IMG/VR virus record: IMGVR_UViG_3300031656_000035
Span: 1-24,820 of that record
DNA from: a virus
DNA length: 24,820 nucleotides
Strand: one strand, 5' to 3'
In this document: piece by piece, positions 6,445-14,786 of the stretch
How positions within the stretch are numbered: position 1 is the first letter of the stretch
Layout: every line of letters begins with the position of its first letter
Notes under the pieces: generated by a model
Told to the model about the DNA's origin: nothing
Databases searched by the model: none
The model's input: the letters and a program-made list of their open reading frames with translations, nothing else
Translations under genes and position numbers: made by a program

Positions 6445-8961
6445 TTAAAATGAAAAGAATTGTCCGATTTTCTCTAAGTTTGGATTTGGGTTCTCCCAAT
6501 CCATGGCGGCGTAGAAATCATCTAACTTATTCTTTAATTCACGTTCCCATAACTTATCATAGTCGATGTATTGTTCTACCAAATCTAATATCTCTTTCGG
6601 GTCATTATATCCAGTCATACCTACAGTTTCCAATCCTAATGGATTATTCTTCAAATACACATACTTTATCTTATCACCATCTTTCATTGGTTCATATTTA
6701 AATGCTGCCTTATAATACTTCAATAACTGATTGTAAGTAAGTGCTGCTTTAACATGCGCTGGTGTACCTTTCATAAACTCACCTAATACTTGCGTTTTAG
6801 TAGAATACTTACTCATACCCTTTACTGCTGAATTCTTAGCAATATCGATGTAATTTCGATTCGGCATATCATCCTTATAATCTAAAATCTTCTGGTCCAA
6901 TAACATCTTATCTTCATCCTTTAGAATATCCCATAATACAGTTGACATCACCTCTTTAAAGTATGTTGGAAATGAACTACGTTTTACATCTAGCCCCTTT
7001 ACATCCAACTTATCACAATCTACGGAGTTATCATTGATAATCCATTGTGCGTATCGTTTCTTTGATACCCAAAAACCACCTTTTGCGATAGTCTCTTGCT
7101 TTATATCGAATCGATGATTAGTTACATTGAATAACTTCTTTGACATCATGTCATACGTTCCATTGATGTGAGCCTCAACCTCTTGTGCTACTTGCAATAT
7201 AGCAGGTATCATTTGTGCATCATCATTCTCATCAATTTCAGGGTTTCTAGCTTTCACTAATGGAGCTGCCTGATAAAATACAGAATCCGTATCTGTATAT
7301 ACATTGTAATCAGCCTCTTTACCAATATGCTTAACATAATAACTGTTAGCTATCATCTCAGTAGTTTTAATTACAGTCTGACCTGTAAGTGTAACTGCTT
7401 CTGCGTTATCCACATCATAGAATCTAAAGGCTGGTAGCCCTAATACACCATAAAGTGAATTTAACATAATTTTCTGAACTAACTGTCTTTGATGATAGAA
7501 TTTATATAAATCATCATTTCCAGCCTTTCCATGCTTTTTCATTTCATCTTTATACTGAACCCTCTTATCAAACCATACATTAAGAATCTCAGGTATTACA
7601 CCTACTTTTTCTAAAGAGTATAAAACACCATTAGATGCTATCGATACATTCATCTTCTTAGTGAAATCCTCAAACTTACCTTTATCCATAGTAGGATATT
7701 CATTACCATCATCATCTACAATGATATATTCATCAATTTTAGATTTCATATGGTCCTCTGCTGTATAACCTTTAACCTTACCAATCTTCGTTTCGGGTGA
7801 AATGTTAATTGTCATAATAATAGATGGATATAGTGATGTTAAATCTAAATCATATACCCACTTATAAAGACCTGGTTTAGGTTCTTTTACATATGCTCCG
7901 GTAAACTTACCTTCTGCATCTGAGCCATCGGAGTTTTTATTTCTTCTTAAAGGTCTATCTGGAGCTACACGCCCACTTCTTCGTAGGAATGTTAATATTG
8001 CCCCCTCTAACCACTTTGATGAGAATATGAAATCCTCATAGAATACGTGACCTGCATGACAGATTGCTCTGGCTAATTCAATGAATTGTAATTTCTTATC
8101 CATATCAACTACCAATTCAACATCCACTAAGTTATACTCAATGAACTTTTCAATATCATCTCTGAATAGTTGGTCTAAGTTCCCCTCATACTCAATCTTA
8201 CCTCTACCCAATTCCATTCTAGCGATAGTATCTAATCGATAATTTGGATATTCAGTATATGTAAAGTTTTTGAATAGAGCGATGTAATCTAATGCAGATA
8301 CACCAGCTATGATATAACGCTGTCTGTATTTATTCCAATGAACTTTTTGAATTGGTGAGAGTCTATCTGCGTTCTTCTTACCAACCATTCGCTTCATTCG
8401 GTTGTACATATAAGTTACATCAAAGAAATCAATATTCCATCCTGTAATAATAGTAGGTGCAATCTCTTCCCATTTGTTTAAGAATGCCATTAACATATCT
8501 TCTTCATTTTCAAACGAACGAACCATAGCACCTTTGATAGTTTTGTTTATCTCTTCACCTGGGGTGATAACATATACATAATAATCATTTGTTGCTGAAT
8601 CATGGAATGCTACTGAAGTCATTGCGTTTTTAGCTTCTGATATATCCGGTAGACCTGAATTCATTTCTACCTCAATATCAAATGTTAATACGATGTTACC
8701 TTCTGATACTTCATCCGAATCACCATACTCATCAATTAGGAAACGAGTTACCTCATTTACATCAGATTCATATAATTTCAGATTATCTTCTCTATTCCAA
8801 TAATTGATTTTCTTTAAACGCTCACCATAAATTGATTGATGTGAGCCATTCCCATCCTCAATATACGCATAATTTCGGTGCTTCTTTGTGAAGTACCCCT
8901 TCTTGTCATCCCAGCAATGTAGGATGCCTCCTTCTTTTTCCCAATATACATTTTGATACAT
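6445..8961 (-). CDS. 43: DNA polymerase, family B, gp43-like
   Basis: 838 residues. The 3'-5' exonuclease is intact: FDIEVE (94-99, Exo I), GWNIDFFD (174-181, Exo II) and YNLVDVELV (276-284, Exo III). The polymerase domain has motif A DLDLTSLYPS (371-380), motif B KIMLNSLYGVLG (497-508) and motif C YTDTDS (555-560) with both catalytic aspartates. The C-terminus ends EKIGQFFSF, an aromatic tail like the clamp-binding peptide at the end of T4 and RB69 gp43. It should be the main replicative polymerase working with the gp45-like clamp. It is transcribed from P4, which lies inside the end of the glycosyltransferase gene. The length is slightly under T4 gp43 (898). Confidence 0.97.
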   Translation of the reverse strand: MYQNVYWEKEGGILHCWDDKKGYFTKKHRNYAYIEDGNGSHQSIYGERLKKINYWNREDNLKLYESDVNEVTRFLIDEYGDSDEVSEGNIVLTFDIEVEMNSGLPDISEAKNAMTSVAFHDSATNDYYVYVITPGEEINKTIKGAMVRSFENEEDMLMAFLNKWEEIAPTIITGWNIDFFDVTYMYNRMKRMVGKKNADRLSPIQKVHWNKYRQRYIIAGVSALDYIALFKNFTYTEYPNYRLDTIARMELGRGKIEYEGNLDQLFRDDIEKFIEYNLVDVELVVDMDKKLQFIELARAICHAGHVFYEDFIFSSKWLEGAILTFLRRSGRVAPDRPLRRNKNSDGSDAEGKFTGAYVKEPKPGLYKWVYDLDLTSLYPSIIMTINISPETKIGKVKGYTAEDHMKSKIDEYIIVDDDGNEYPTMDKGKFEDFTKKMNVSIASNGVLYSLEKVGVIPEILNVWFDKRVQYKDEMKKHGKAGNDDLYKFYHQRQLVQKIMLNSLYGVLGLPAFRFYDVDNAEAVTLTGQTVIKTTEMIANSYYVKHIGKEADYNVYTDTDSVFYQAAPLVKARNPEIDENDDAQMIPAILQVAQEVEAHINGTYDMMSKKLFNVTNHRFDIKQETIAKGGFWVSKKRYAQWIINDNSVDCDKLDVKGLDVKRSSFPTYFKEVMSTVLWDILKDEDKMLLDQKILDYKDDMPNRNYIDIAKNSAVKGMSKYSTKTQVLGEFMKGTPAHVKAALTYNQLLKYYKAAFKYEPMKDGDKIKYVYLKNNPLGLETVGMTGYNDPKEILDLVEQYIDYDKLWERELKNKLDDFYAAMDWENPNPNLEKIGQFFSF

Positions 8962-8975
8962 AACTTAATTTTATT

Positions 8976-10115
8976 TTAACAAATATACAACTTTTTATGG
9001 AGATTACCAAGCATTTCCCCTTCATTTTTTGAAAGTTCTTTTGCTCTCTCTATAGCAAGTGTGTCTTTTTCCTTTCTTACTTCATCATTATCCAACAATG
9101 TATCTAACATCGAAAAGAAATCCTTTTTGAATTTAAAGAACATCCCATTCGGGTCTATTTCGTGATAACACTCTGAATCGTGCCATATCATTGGTGTACC
9201 ATTCATCATACAGTCAGTACCACTTACAGACCAACCGTAGTTAGTTTGCTTCATCTGAACACCTACCTTACAATTTTGTAATCTAGCATAGTATTCGTGC
9301 TTTGGTACTTTTGAATTATCAATCCAACTATGTGGTGGTGTACCATTCAACTGAGGAATCCATACTTTGAAATCCTGTCGTTTAGTTCTATACTCTTCCA
9401 TTAGTTCTATAAACTTAGGATATCCTTTATATGCTGCTGCTCTGTGATTAAATACAATAACATTTTCTTTAGTATCTTTAATAGTATCCACAATCTTTTC
9501 AGATTGTACACCTAAATTCCATACATTAAGAATATTATCTAATTTATCAACGAACTCATCATTGAAGGTTTCCTTTGCTTCTGCTAATACCCTATTCTTT
9601 TGGTCTTGTGTATTTAAATAACAAGTATCCATCTGAGATACACCTAATAATTCAATTGGTAACCATAACCACTTTGCTTTACCGGGTCTACGGTCAATTC
9701 CATTAGATGATTTCATTTCCCACCAATGACAATATCCTATTATCTTAGTATCGATTGAATTCTTATACCTACCAACTTGCGGCCAATCTGGTAAATGTGA
9801 ATATATTACATCATAATCAACATCCCTTAATATAGCGATTAACTTATCAGGTGGATATGCCCTCTGATTCATCATATCACCGGGAATGTCAGCCTGATGT
9901 TGTTTTACATTTGGTAAGTTAAGTTTCTTACTTACTTTACCAGTCGGCATTACGATGTGCCAAAAGTATTCACCATATTTATCTAACCCTTTGATGTGGT
10001 TATGTATTACATCTACAAAAGAGTCTTTCTCTATGTTTGAGGAGTTAGTGATATTTGGTATCACTAACACTTTCCTCGCTTTACTATAATCTATACTTTC
10101 CCAAAATTCCATCAT
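8976..10115 (-). CDS. GT-B glycosyltransferase-like protein
   Basis: 379 residues with a two-domain GT-B layout. The second half shows the signatures: FNHRAAAYKGYPKFIELMEEY (the start of the nucleotide-sugar domain with its loop and helix), the YYARLQNCKVGVQMK segment, and SVSGTDCMMNGTPMIWHD, which resembles the sugar-nucleotide-binding E/D-x7-E/P region of GT4 enzymes. The first half has alternating strands and helices (VLVIPNITN, YDVIYSHLPDW, KIIGYCHWW). It would move a sugar from a nucleotide donor. Possible acceptors are modified DNA bases, phage proteins or host glycans. Its start overlaps the ParB-like gene as ATGA, and it lies one gene from a Mom-like gene, which makes DNA decoration an attractive but unproven option. 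Confidence 0.75.
   Translation of the reverse strand: MMEFWESIDYSKARKVLVIPNITNSSNIEKDSFVDVIHNHIKGLDKYGEYFWHIVMPTGKVSKKLNLPNVKQHQADIPGDMMNQRAYPPDKLIAILRDVDYDVIYSHLPDWPQVGRYKNSIDTKIIGYCHWWEMKSSNGIDRRPGKAKWLWLPIELLGVSQMDTCYLNTQDQKNRVLAEAKETFNDEFVDKLDNILNVWNLGVQSEKIVDTIKDTKENVIVFNHRAAAYKGYPKFIELMEEYRTKRQDFKVWIPQLNGTPPHSWIDNSKVPKHEYYARLQNCKVGVQMKQTNYGWSVSGTDCMMNGTPMIWHDSECYHEIDPNGMFFKFKKDFFSMLDTLLDNDEVRKEKDTLAIERAKELSKNEGEMLGNLHKKLYIC
8980..9011 (-). promoter_or_regulatory. Promoter P4 for DNA polymerase gp43
   Basis: CTTGGT (9006-9011), an 18-bp spacer ending GTTG and TATATTTG (8980-8987) on the minus strand. The whole upstream element and spacer lie inside the last codons of the glycosyltransferase gene. 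The leader to the polymerase ATG is only about 18 nt and A-rich. Confidence 0.75.
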
Positions 10116-11425
10116 AATATTACTTTTTCACGTTTGTAAGTCATTTCTATTATTTCGTAAGTGTATCCCTTTGATGTTAACCAATAATCCAATCTCTCTC
10201 TTAATTTCATCTCTTCATCTACCCATAACTCTTCAGCTGCAATAAATGATGAATGATAAACGTAATAAGCAAGGTGTTTTCTACCCTGCTTATCATCTTG
10301 CATTTTCTCACATGCTCTATCCCAACGAAGTGAAGATGATGATTGGGATATAGCTAAAGTTTTATCGGTTGTACTTTCGGTTACAGCTTTAGTAAGAACT
10401 CCCTTATCTGCTTCTTGATAATCAATCAATACTACATTCTGAAGAGTTTCATACAAATATGATTTTTTAAGTTCTTCAGCTTTTTTAAAGATATCTCTTC
10501 TTTCAGCTGAATCTTTACCAGAATCTTTTAGAATACCAATATTCATATCTGAATCTATTTCCAGTCGATTTCTTAACCAAAATCCGAATATCGTTTTTGC
10601 TAAAGTTTCTTTACTATTTGGTTCTTTTCTAATTTCTTTATCTTTATTAAGCCCAGTCGCAATCAACTCAATCTCACTAGTCGATAAATCAGCATGTATC
10701 TCTTTAGGTATTCTGATTACTTTTATTGTAAGTGAGCCACAACTATGAGCGGCTTTTAATGTATGTGCTCCATCAATTCTTAAATCAGTTTCTCTATATA
10801 GTTTTTTATTTAATCTATCTTCTAATATAACAATTGGATTACAATTTTTAGTACTACCACTAACTTCGTTGATTTTAGATTTTATATATTTAAGTAAACT
10901 AGGAACATACTCCCCCAATCTAACTTGCCAAGTTGATATTTTCACCAAATTAGATACACTTTCAGTTGTAATGGGATATACACCATTCTCTATATTAGAT
11001 ACAATCTCTTTAACTAATGAAGGTCTCATTTTTTCTTTGTGATATGAACCATACATCTGATTCCAAAATTCGGGAGACCGAACAGCGTCATGCTTATCTA
11101 TTTCATCAGATTCTTTGTTTTTCATAGTAGAATACTCACCATATTCTAATATTTTATATTGAATACGCTTTTCATCACCTTGAAGAATTGCTTTTCCTTC
11201 CAAATGCTTCATAGAAGTCCAATATAATTTATCATTAAGTTTGTGTACCCCTAAGTACATACTACCAGATATCAAATCTTTAATATAATAAAGATATGCC
11301 TCATATGCCATTGGCTGATTTCCTAAATCAACTTCTTTCATTGATGGTATCTTATAAAAATCAGATTCAGATAACCTAAACTGATTTTTAATACCATTAC
11401 CACTACTTACTACTAATTCTGCCAT
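10112..11425 (-). CDS. ParB-like protein with possible GIY-YIG N-terminal domain
   Basis: 437 residues. The middle carries a ParB/sulfiredoxin-type core, LRIDGAHTLKAAHSCGSLTI (215-234) followed by KVIRIP, matching the IDG.HR..A....G...i.v pattern. Residues 155-215 (SVSNLVKISTWQVRLGEY, PIVILEDRL) would be its first part. The N-terminus reads AYLYYIKDLISGSMYLGVHK (43-62), like the paired GIY and YIG strands of a GIY-YIG nuclease, with conserved-looking Y and TS residues and an acidic ESDEIDKHDA (105-114). That would make a nuclease-like/ParB fusion. ParB-like domains bind DNA and some use CTP or ATP; activity here is not known. The leader has a long TTTA-type repeat. The ParB part is fairly sure and the GIY-YIG part tentative. 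Confidence 0.6.
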   Translation of the reverse strand: MAELVVSSGNGIKNQFRLSESDFYKIPSMKEVDLGNQPMAYEAYLYYIKDLISGSMYLGVHKLNDKLYWTSMKHLEGKAILQGDEKRIQYKILEYGEYSTMKNKESDEIDKHDAVRSPEFWNQMYGSYHKEKMRPSLVKEIVSNIENGVYPITTESVSNLVKISTWQVRLGEYVPSLLKYIKSKINEVSGSTKNCNPIVILEDRLNKKLYRETDLRIDGAHTLKAAHSCGSLTIKVIRIPKEIHADLSTSEIELIATGLNKDKEIRKEPNSKETLAKTIFGFWLRNRLEIDSDMNIGILKDSGKDSAERRDIFKKAEELKKSYLYETLQNVVLIDYQEADKGVLTKAVTESTTDKTLAISQSSSSLRWDRACEKMQDDKQGRKHLAYYVYHSSFIAAEELWVDEEMKLRERLDYWLTSKGYTYEIIEMTYKREKVIL

Positions 11426-11433
11426 AATTTTTA

Positions 11434-11459
11434 TTATTTATTTATTTATTTATTTATTA
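11434..11459. repeat. Tetranucleotide repeat in the leader of the ParB-like gene
   Basis: About six tandem TTTA-type units (AAAT/ATAA on the coding strand) end eight bases before the ATG. A shorter run stands in the same place before the DUF4338 gene (5532-5548). It gives an unstructured A-rich leader and could change length by slippage. Confidence 0.7.
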
Positions 11460-11493
11460 TAGGACTCAACTCTGTCCCTTTCTTATTACATAA

Positions 11494-11525
11494 TAAAGAT
11501 ACGAATAATATATTGAAATTCCTAG
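11494..11525 (-). promoter_or_regulatory. Promoter P5 for ParB-like and glycosyltransferase genes
   Basis: CTAGGA (11520-11525), an 18-bp spacer ending TTCG and TATCTTTA (11494-11501) on the minus strand. The -7 differs from the other sites by one C but still fits TAnnTTTr. The leader to the ATG is about 68 nt and holds the tetranucleotide repeat. Confidence 0.65.
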
Positions 11526-11565
11526 CCTTTTATGATTTATTTTAAAAAGTTATTAACAATTTAAT

Positions 11566-11592
11566 GTTTACAGTAGATTGTTTACTGTAAAC
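11566..11592 (-). other. Perfect 10-bp hairpin after the Mom-like gene
   Basis: GTTTACAGTA (11566-11575) and TACTGTAAAC (11583-11592) are exact reverse complements around a 7-bp loop. The hairpin begins three bases past the Mom-like stop codon. No immediate T-tract follows on the minus strand (only TTTTT about 15 bases on), so it may be a weak terminator, a 3'-end stabiliser or a protein-binding dyad. Confidence 0.55.
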
Positions 11593-11595
11593 TCA

Positions 11596-12399
11596 CTACC
11601 AAAAGTTTATTGCGTTCGATTCCTCAGGCGCATAAGTGGTATGTGTTACAACTTCGGTGTTGTATTCAGATGCATCCTTCGGATACGGTCTGATTGGGTG
11701 TTTTAAACTACCCATTAAATGTTTCTTTTCTTTTTTACTTTGAGGTAACAACTGAATGTACCTATGCTTTGGTGGTTCTTCACGTCTCCAAAATTCAGTA
11801 TGTCCTTCTTTACCGATTTCTTTACGAAGATGCTCTAAGTTACCACTACCCCATAATGAATATACAGTTCTACTATGAATCCAATTGTATGGGTCTTTGG
11901 TTAAAGATATACCCCAATTCGGCATAAGTGCTATATCAGTATTTAATCCCTGATACACCCAATTGGTTGCTTTGTAAATTCCACCAACATGCCCTTCACC
12001 GTTATTTGCATAACTAAGTAAACATTTGATGTTTTTATCGTTTTCTTTTAACCACTTAAATGTTTGTGACATTGCAAAAGATTCTATATTAGAACCATAC
12101 CCGTCATCTATATATAAACGAGTAAGTTCTAATACATTGTCTTTTGTTAATTCTTCAGATATTGAAGTTGCTGCTCTAGCCCCAACTGGGAAACCATATA
12201 CTGCAACACCGATTAACTTATCTTCACCAAATTGAAATGAACTATCATCTGCTTTGTAGTAAACACCTAATGCGTATCTACAAGCAGTCCAAGCATGCGT
12301 ATAATGCTTTTTGATAATCATATCTTTGGCAATAGATTTTGCTATTGGCGCTATATGTACCTTAGATACATCACAGTAATCCTTTCCCTCTTCTTTCAT
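11596..12399 (-). CDS. Mom-like GNAT-fold DNA-modification candidate
   Basis: 267 residues. The sequence follows the pattern I associate with phage Mu Mom and its relatives: IAKDMIIKKHYTHAWTACRY (23-42), then ALGVYY, LIGVAVYGFPVGARAA (62-77), LELTRLYIDD (90-99), NIESFAMSQTFKWLKEN (104-120) and SYANNGEGHVGGIYKATN (129-146). Mu Mom converts adenine to N6-carbamoylmethyladenine and so protects phage DNA from restriction. The GNAT-like core is followed by about 100 extra residues containing basic segments. It starts six bases after the stop of a small HTH gene under P6, so the two are cotranscribed. The Mom-family resemblance is good; the actual base modification is not shown. Confidence 0.65.
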   Translation of the reverse strand: MKEEGKDYCDVSKVHIAPIAKSIAKDMIIKKHYTHAWTACRYALGVYYKADDSSFQFGEDKLIGVAVYGFPVGARAATSISEELTKDNVLELTRLYIDDGYGSNIESFAMSQTFKWLKENDKNIKCLLSYANNGEGHVGGIYKATNWVYQGLNTDIALMPNWGISLTKDPYNWIHSRTVYSLWGSGNLEHLRKEIGKEGHTEFWRREEPPKHRYIQLLPQSKKEKKHLMGSLKHPIRPYPKDASEYNTEVVTHTTYAPEESNAINFW

Positions 12400-12405
12400 A
12401 ACTGA

Positions 12406-12609
12406 TTATTGATAATTGTTAAATTCCCCAAACAACAAGTGTTTCCAAGTCTCACCTTTCACTATCCTACGGATATTAGCTGACGATACTCCATTATTCC
12501 TCGCCAAAACCTTTATGTTTCGATGTCCTATTTTATATAGGGTTCTAATAGATTTCACTTGCTCTTCGGTAAGTTTATGTGCTGGGTGTGATTCTCCTCT
12601 TAATGCCAT
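12406..12609 (-). CDS. Small helix-turn-helix DNA-binding protein
   Basis: 67 residues from the ATG at 12609. The chain ALRGESHPAHKLTEEQVKSI, then RTLYKIGHRNIKVLARNNGV and SSANIRRIVKGETWKHL is the HTH module often found fused to phage HNH endonucleases (KLTEEQV..IR.LY...., then LA..fGVS...I..I..g..W). Here it stands alone without a nuclease domain. A longer in-frame reading from 12681 would run back through promoter P6, so the shorter start is chosen. It leads the operon with the Mom-like gene and could regulate it or help target DNA; that is inference. Confidence 0.75.
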   Translation of the reverse strand: MALRGESHPAHKLTEEQVKSIRTLYKIGHRNIKVLARNNGVSSANIRRIVKGETWKHLLFGEFNNYQ

Positions 12610-12634
12610 TGTTCTTCGTAACTTTTTATTATTG

Positions 12635-12666
12635 TAAATATACAAAACTTTTTTGGATTTTCCTAA
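12635..12666 (-). promoter_or_regulatory. Promoter P6 for HTH and Mom-like genes
   Basis: TTAGGA (12661-12666), an 18-bp spacer ending TTTG and TATATTTA (12635-12642) on the minus strand. The upstream hexamer and part of the spacer overlap the last codons of thioredoxin. The -7 ends 25 bp before the HTH start codon, which decides that start. Confidence 0.75.
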
Positions 12667-12667
12667 T

Positions 12668-12907
12668 TTATTTTGCTGCATTTATATAAGTAGATGCTTG
12701 CTGCACTCCTATGAACCGGTGTACTACCACACCATCATTTATTAATATCACAGTTGGTATATTTTTAACATTATATTGTGTAGCTACATCCGGTTGGGAA
12801 TCTACATCGATTTTTTGAACAGTAACCGATTGTCCTACTTGAGCCATAATCGGGCTTAGTGTTTTACATGGGCCACACCATTCGGCCGAAAAGTATAAAT
12901 ATTTCAT
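12668..12907 (-). CDS. trx: Thioredoxin
   Basis: 79 residues, a compact thioredoxin fold. The active site is WCGPC (10-14), KIDVDSQPDVATQYNV follows, and the cis-proline is in NIPTVILIN. It lacks the first strand and helix of bacterial thioredoxin (about 105 residues), as do several phage thioredoxins and glutaredoxins. It probably reduces the C-terminal Cys pair of the phage ribonucleotide reductase NrdA encoded just upstream, as T4 NrdC does. The ATG at 12907 follows an A-rich leader after a strong terminator-like hairpin. Confidence 0.93.
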   Translation of the reverse strand: MKYLYFSAEWCGPCKTLSPIMAQVGQSVTVQKIDVDSQPDVATQYNVKNIPTVILINDGVVVHRFIGVQQASTYINAAK

Positions 12908-12938
12908 ATTATTGTTGTTTTAAATGTTATTAAAAATG

Positions 12939-12964
12939 AAATGGGGGTAGCGAACCCCCCATCT
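12939..12964 (-). terminator. Terminator-like hairpin before thioredoxin
   Basis: On the minus strand AGATGGGGG pairs with CCCCCATTT (nine pairs, one wobble; 12964-12956 with 12947-12939) around an 8-nt loop, and a U-rich stretch (TTTCATTTTT) follows. It would stop or weaken transcription between nrdA and thioredoxin. No promoter matching the window's consensus lies between it and the thioredoxin ATG. Confidence 0.7.
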
Positions 12965-12966
12965 CT

Positions 12967-13006
12967 CCGTTACGAATAACGGTCCTAAAGGTGGTCGTTA
13001 GACCAC
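12967..13006 (-). other. Two tetraloop hairpins after nrdA
   Basis: Read on the minus strand, GTGGTC-TAAC-GACCAC (13006-12991) is a perfect 6-bp stem. Eight bases later CCGTTA-TTCG-TAACGG (12982-12967) is another 6-bp stem closed by a UUCG-type tetraloop. Together with the terminator-like stem at 12939-12964 they make three hairpins within 70 nt of the nrdA stop. They may stabilise the nrdA 3' end, set the nrdA to thioredoxin ratio, or be a small RNA. Confidence 0.65.
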
Positions 13007-13013
13007 ATTATCG

Positions 13014-14786
13014 TTACCCATCACAGGATAAACAATCCGGGTCCATTGCTCTTTCAGCAATATCACCTCTTAATACTGATTCAGTTCGTGTATAGTAAAG
13101 TGTTTTTACACCTTGCTTCCACGCCTCCATATGTACAGTATTCATCCATTTTGGTGTTGCTACTGATGGGAATGCCAAATTAAGCGATACCGATTGGTCT
13201 ATATACTGCTGTCTAATTCCAGCCTGTCTAACTAATTCCAGCTGATTGATTTCTTTGAATGTTTTAAATACATCCTTAATTTCATCAGTTACAGATAATT
13301 CTTTAACATCATCTCTACTAATAATCTTACCATCACAGAAAACCCAATTATCCAATTCAGTTAATCCTTGAACACTACCTTCATCTGCAAGAATCGTATC
13401 CCAAGTATCTTTATTATTCATACCAATCTTACGAAGAACTTTTTCTAATTCTTTGTTTTTTCTGATGAACGTTCCTTTTGATGTTTGTTCGGTGAATACA
13501 TTTGCAGCCCAAGGTTCAATACCCGGAGAAACATTACCACTCAGTTTAGAATTAGATACAGTTGGAGCGATTGCTCTTAAATGAGTATTTCTCATTGATT
13601 GACCAACACACCATAATGGTTCACCCATTTCCTCTGCCATATCTCTACTCGCTCTTTCAGATTCGATTTTCATTTGAGAAAATATCTTACGAGTTTCAAA
13701 TTGAGAAGTTAATGAATCAAACGGAATACCTCTTTGTTGTAAGTAAGTATGCCACCCTAATACACCTAATCCTAATGCTCTACCTTTTTGTGCTGAACGT
13801 ACAGAGTTTTCAAATCCTCTCATATTCTTAGCCTTTTGTATAAATTCCTCAAGTACACCATCTAAAAACCATGTAGCGGTATATACTAAATCAGTATCTT
13901 TCCACTCATCATATTTAGATAAGTTTAGTGATGATAAACAGCAAACAAATGAGTGATTTTCATCTGTATGTAAAGTAATTTCAGAACAAATGTTCGTCAT
14001 ATGTACTTTTAATCCATTTTTCTTATATGCTTCTGGGTTTTGTTTATTAACATTACCTTTATACATAATATAAGGTTCACCTGTTGCTTTACGCTTTGCG
14101 ATTACCTTACCCCACTTTCTACGAGCCTCTTCATCGCCATCTTCTAACTTTCTCATAAACTTATCACCAACAACTACACATTGGTGTAGATTTAAACACT
14201 GTCGGTTCACATCACCCTTTGGTTCACGGATATCAATCCATTCATCAAAATCAGAATGCTCTATGTTTAAGTTTACAGATGCTGCACCACGTCTTACAGA
14301 ACCTTGATTGGTTGCTATAACAGTAGAGTCGTATATCTTACAAAATGGAACTACACCATCGGATGTACCATTCTGTGTAATTTTAGCTCCGGCTGGTCTG
14401 ATTTGATTAATACCAATACCAACACCACCTCCATGTTTAGCTAACAACATCATTTCTAAATTCTTAGTTCCAATATCTTGTATTGAATCTGCTACATCTA
14501 CACCGAAGCAACTAATAGGTAATCCCCTATCAGTACCAGTATTTGATAATACAGGTGATGCTAAGTTCAACCAACCCTTCCAAACGTAATCAAAAAACTT
14601 AGATGCCATCTGTGGTTTATTTAATCTACGTGCTACTGTGGTACAAACTCGCCAATACGCATCCTTTGGTGTTTCTCCCGCTAAGAGATACCCATTACTG
14701 ATGGTTTTGACGTATATTTCTGTGTTTGCCCATTCTGGGAAATCTACACCGAGCTCCCATCCTAAATCTTCTGCTAAATTCTTCAT
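13014..14786 (-). CDS. nrdA: Class I ribonucleotide reductase, alpha subunit
   Basis: 590 residues. Seen: SCFGVD with C93 (first redox Cys), GGGVGIGINQIRP (119-131, the substrate loop), NICSEI (265-270) with the catalytic N-C-E set, a second redox Cys in SFVCCLSSLNL (C282 or C283), the radical-transfer pair YY in LYYTRTES, and a C-terminal CLSC pair (C585, C588) that is reloaded by thioredoxin. There is no N-terminal ATP-cone, so dATP inhibition of the usual kind is not expected. It reduces ribonucleotides to deoxyribonucleotides together with NrdB. It overlaps the MazG-like gene by four bases (ATGA). Confidence 0.96.
   Translation of the reverse strand: MKNLAEDLGWELGVDFPEWANTEIYVKTISNGYLLAGETPKDAYWRVCTTVARRLNKPQMASKFFDYVWKGWLNLASPVLSNTGTDRGLPISCFGVDVADSIQDIGTKNLEMMLLAKHGGGVGIGINQIRPAGAKITQNGTSDGVVPFCKIYDSTVIATNQGSVRRGAASVNLNIEHSDFDEWIDIREPKGDVNRQCLNLHQCVVVGDKFMRKLEDGDEEARRKWGKVIAKRKATGEPYIMYKGNVNKQNPEAYKKNGLKVHMTNICSEITLHTDENHSFVCCLSSLNLSKYDEWKDTDLVYTATWFLDGVLEEFIQKAKNMRGFENSVRSAQKGRALGLGVLGWHTYLQQRGIPFDSLTSQFETRKIFSQMKIESERASRDMAEEMGEPLWCVGQSMRNTHLRAIAPTVSNSKLSGNVSPGIEPWAANVFTEQTSKGTFIRKNKELEKVLRKIGMNNKDTWDTILADEGSVQGLTELDNWVFCDGKIISRDDVKELSVTDEIKDVFKTFKEINQLELVRQAGIRQQYIDQSVSLNLAFPSVATPKWMNTVHMEAWKQGVKTLYYTRTESVLRGDIAERAMDPDCLSCDG

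Noticed and set aside
12406-12681. Longer 91-residue reading of the HTH gene
   Set aside because: The extra 24 residues would be encoded across promoter P6 and overlap thioredoxin; the start at 12609 fits the promoter and the family's usual beginning.
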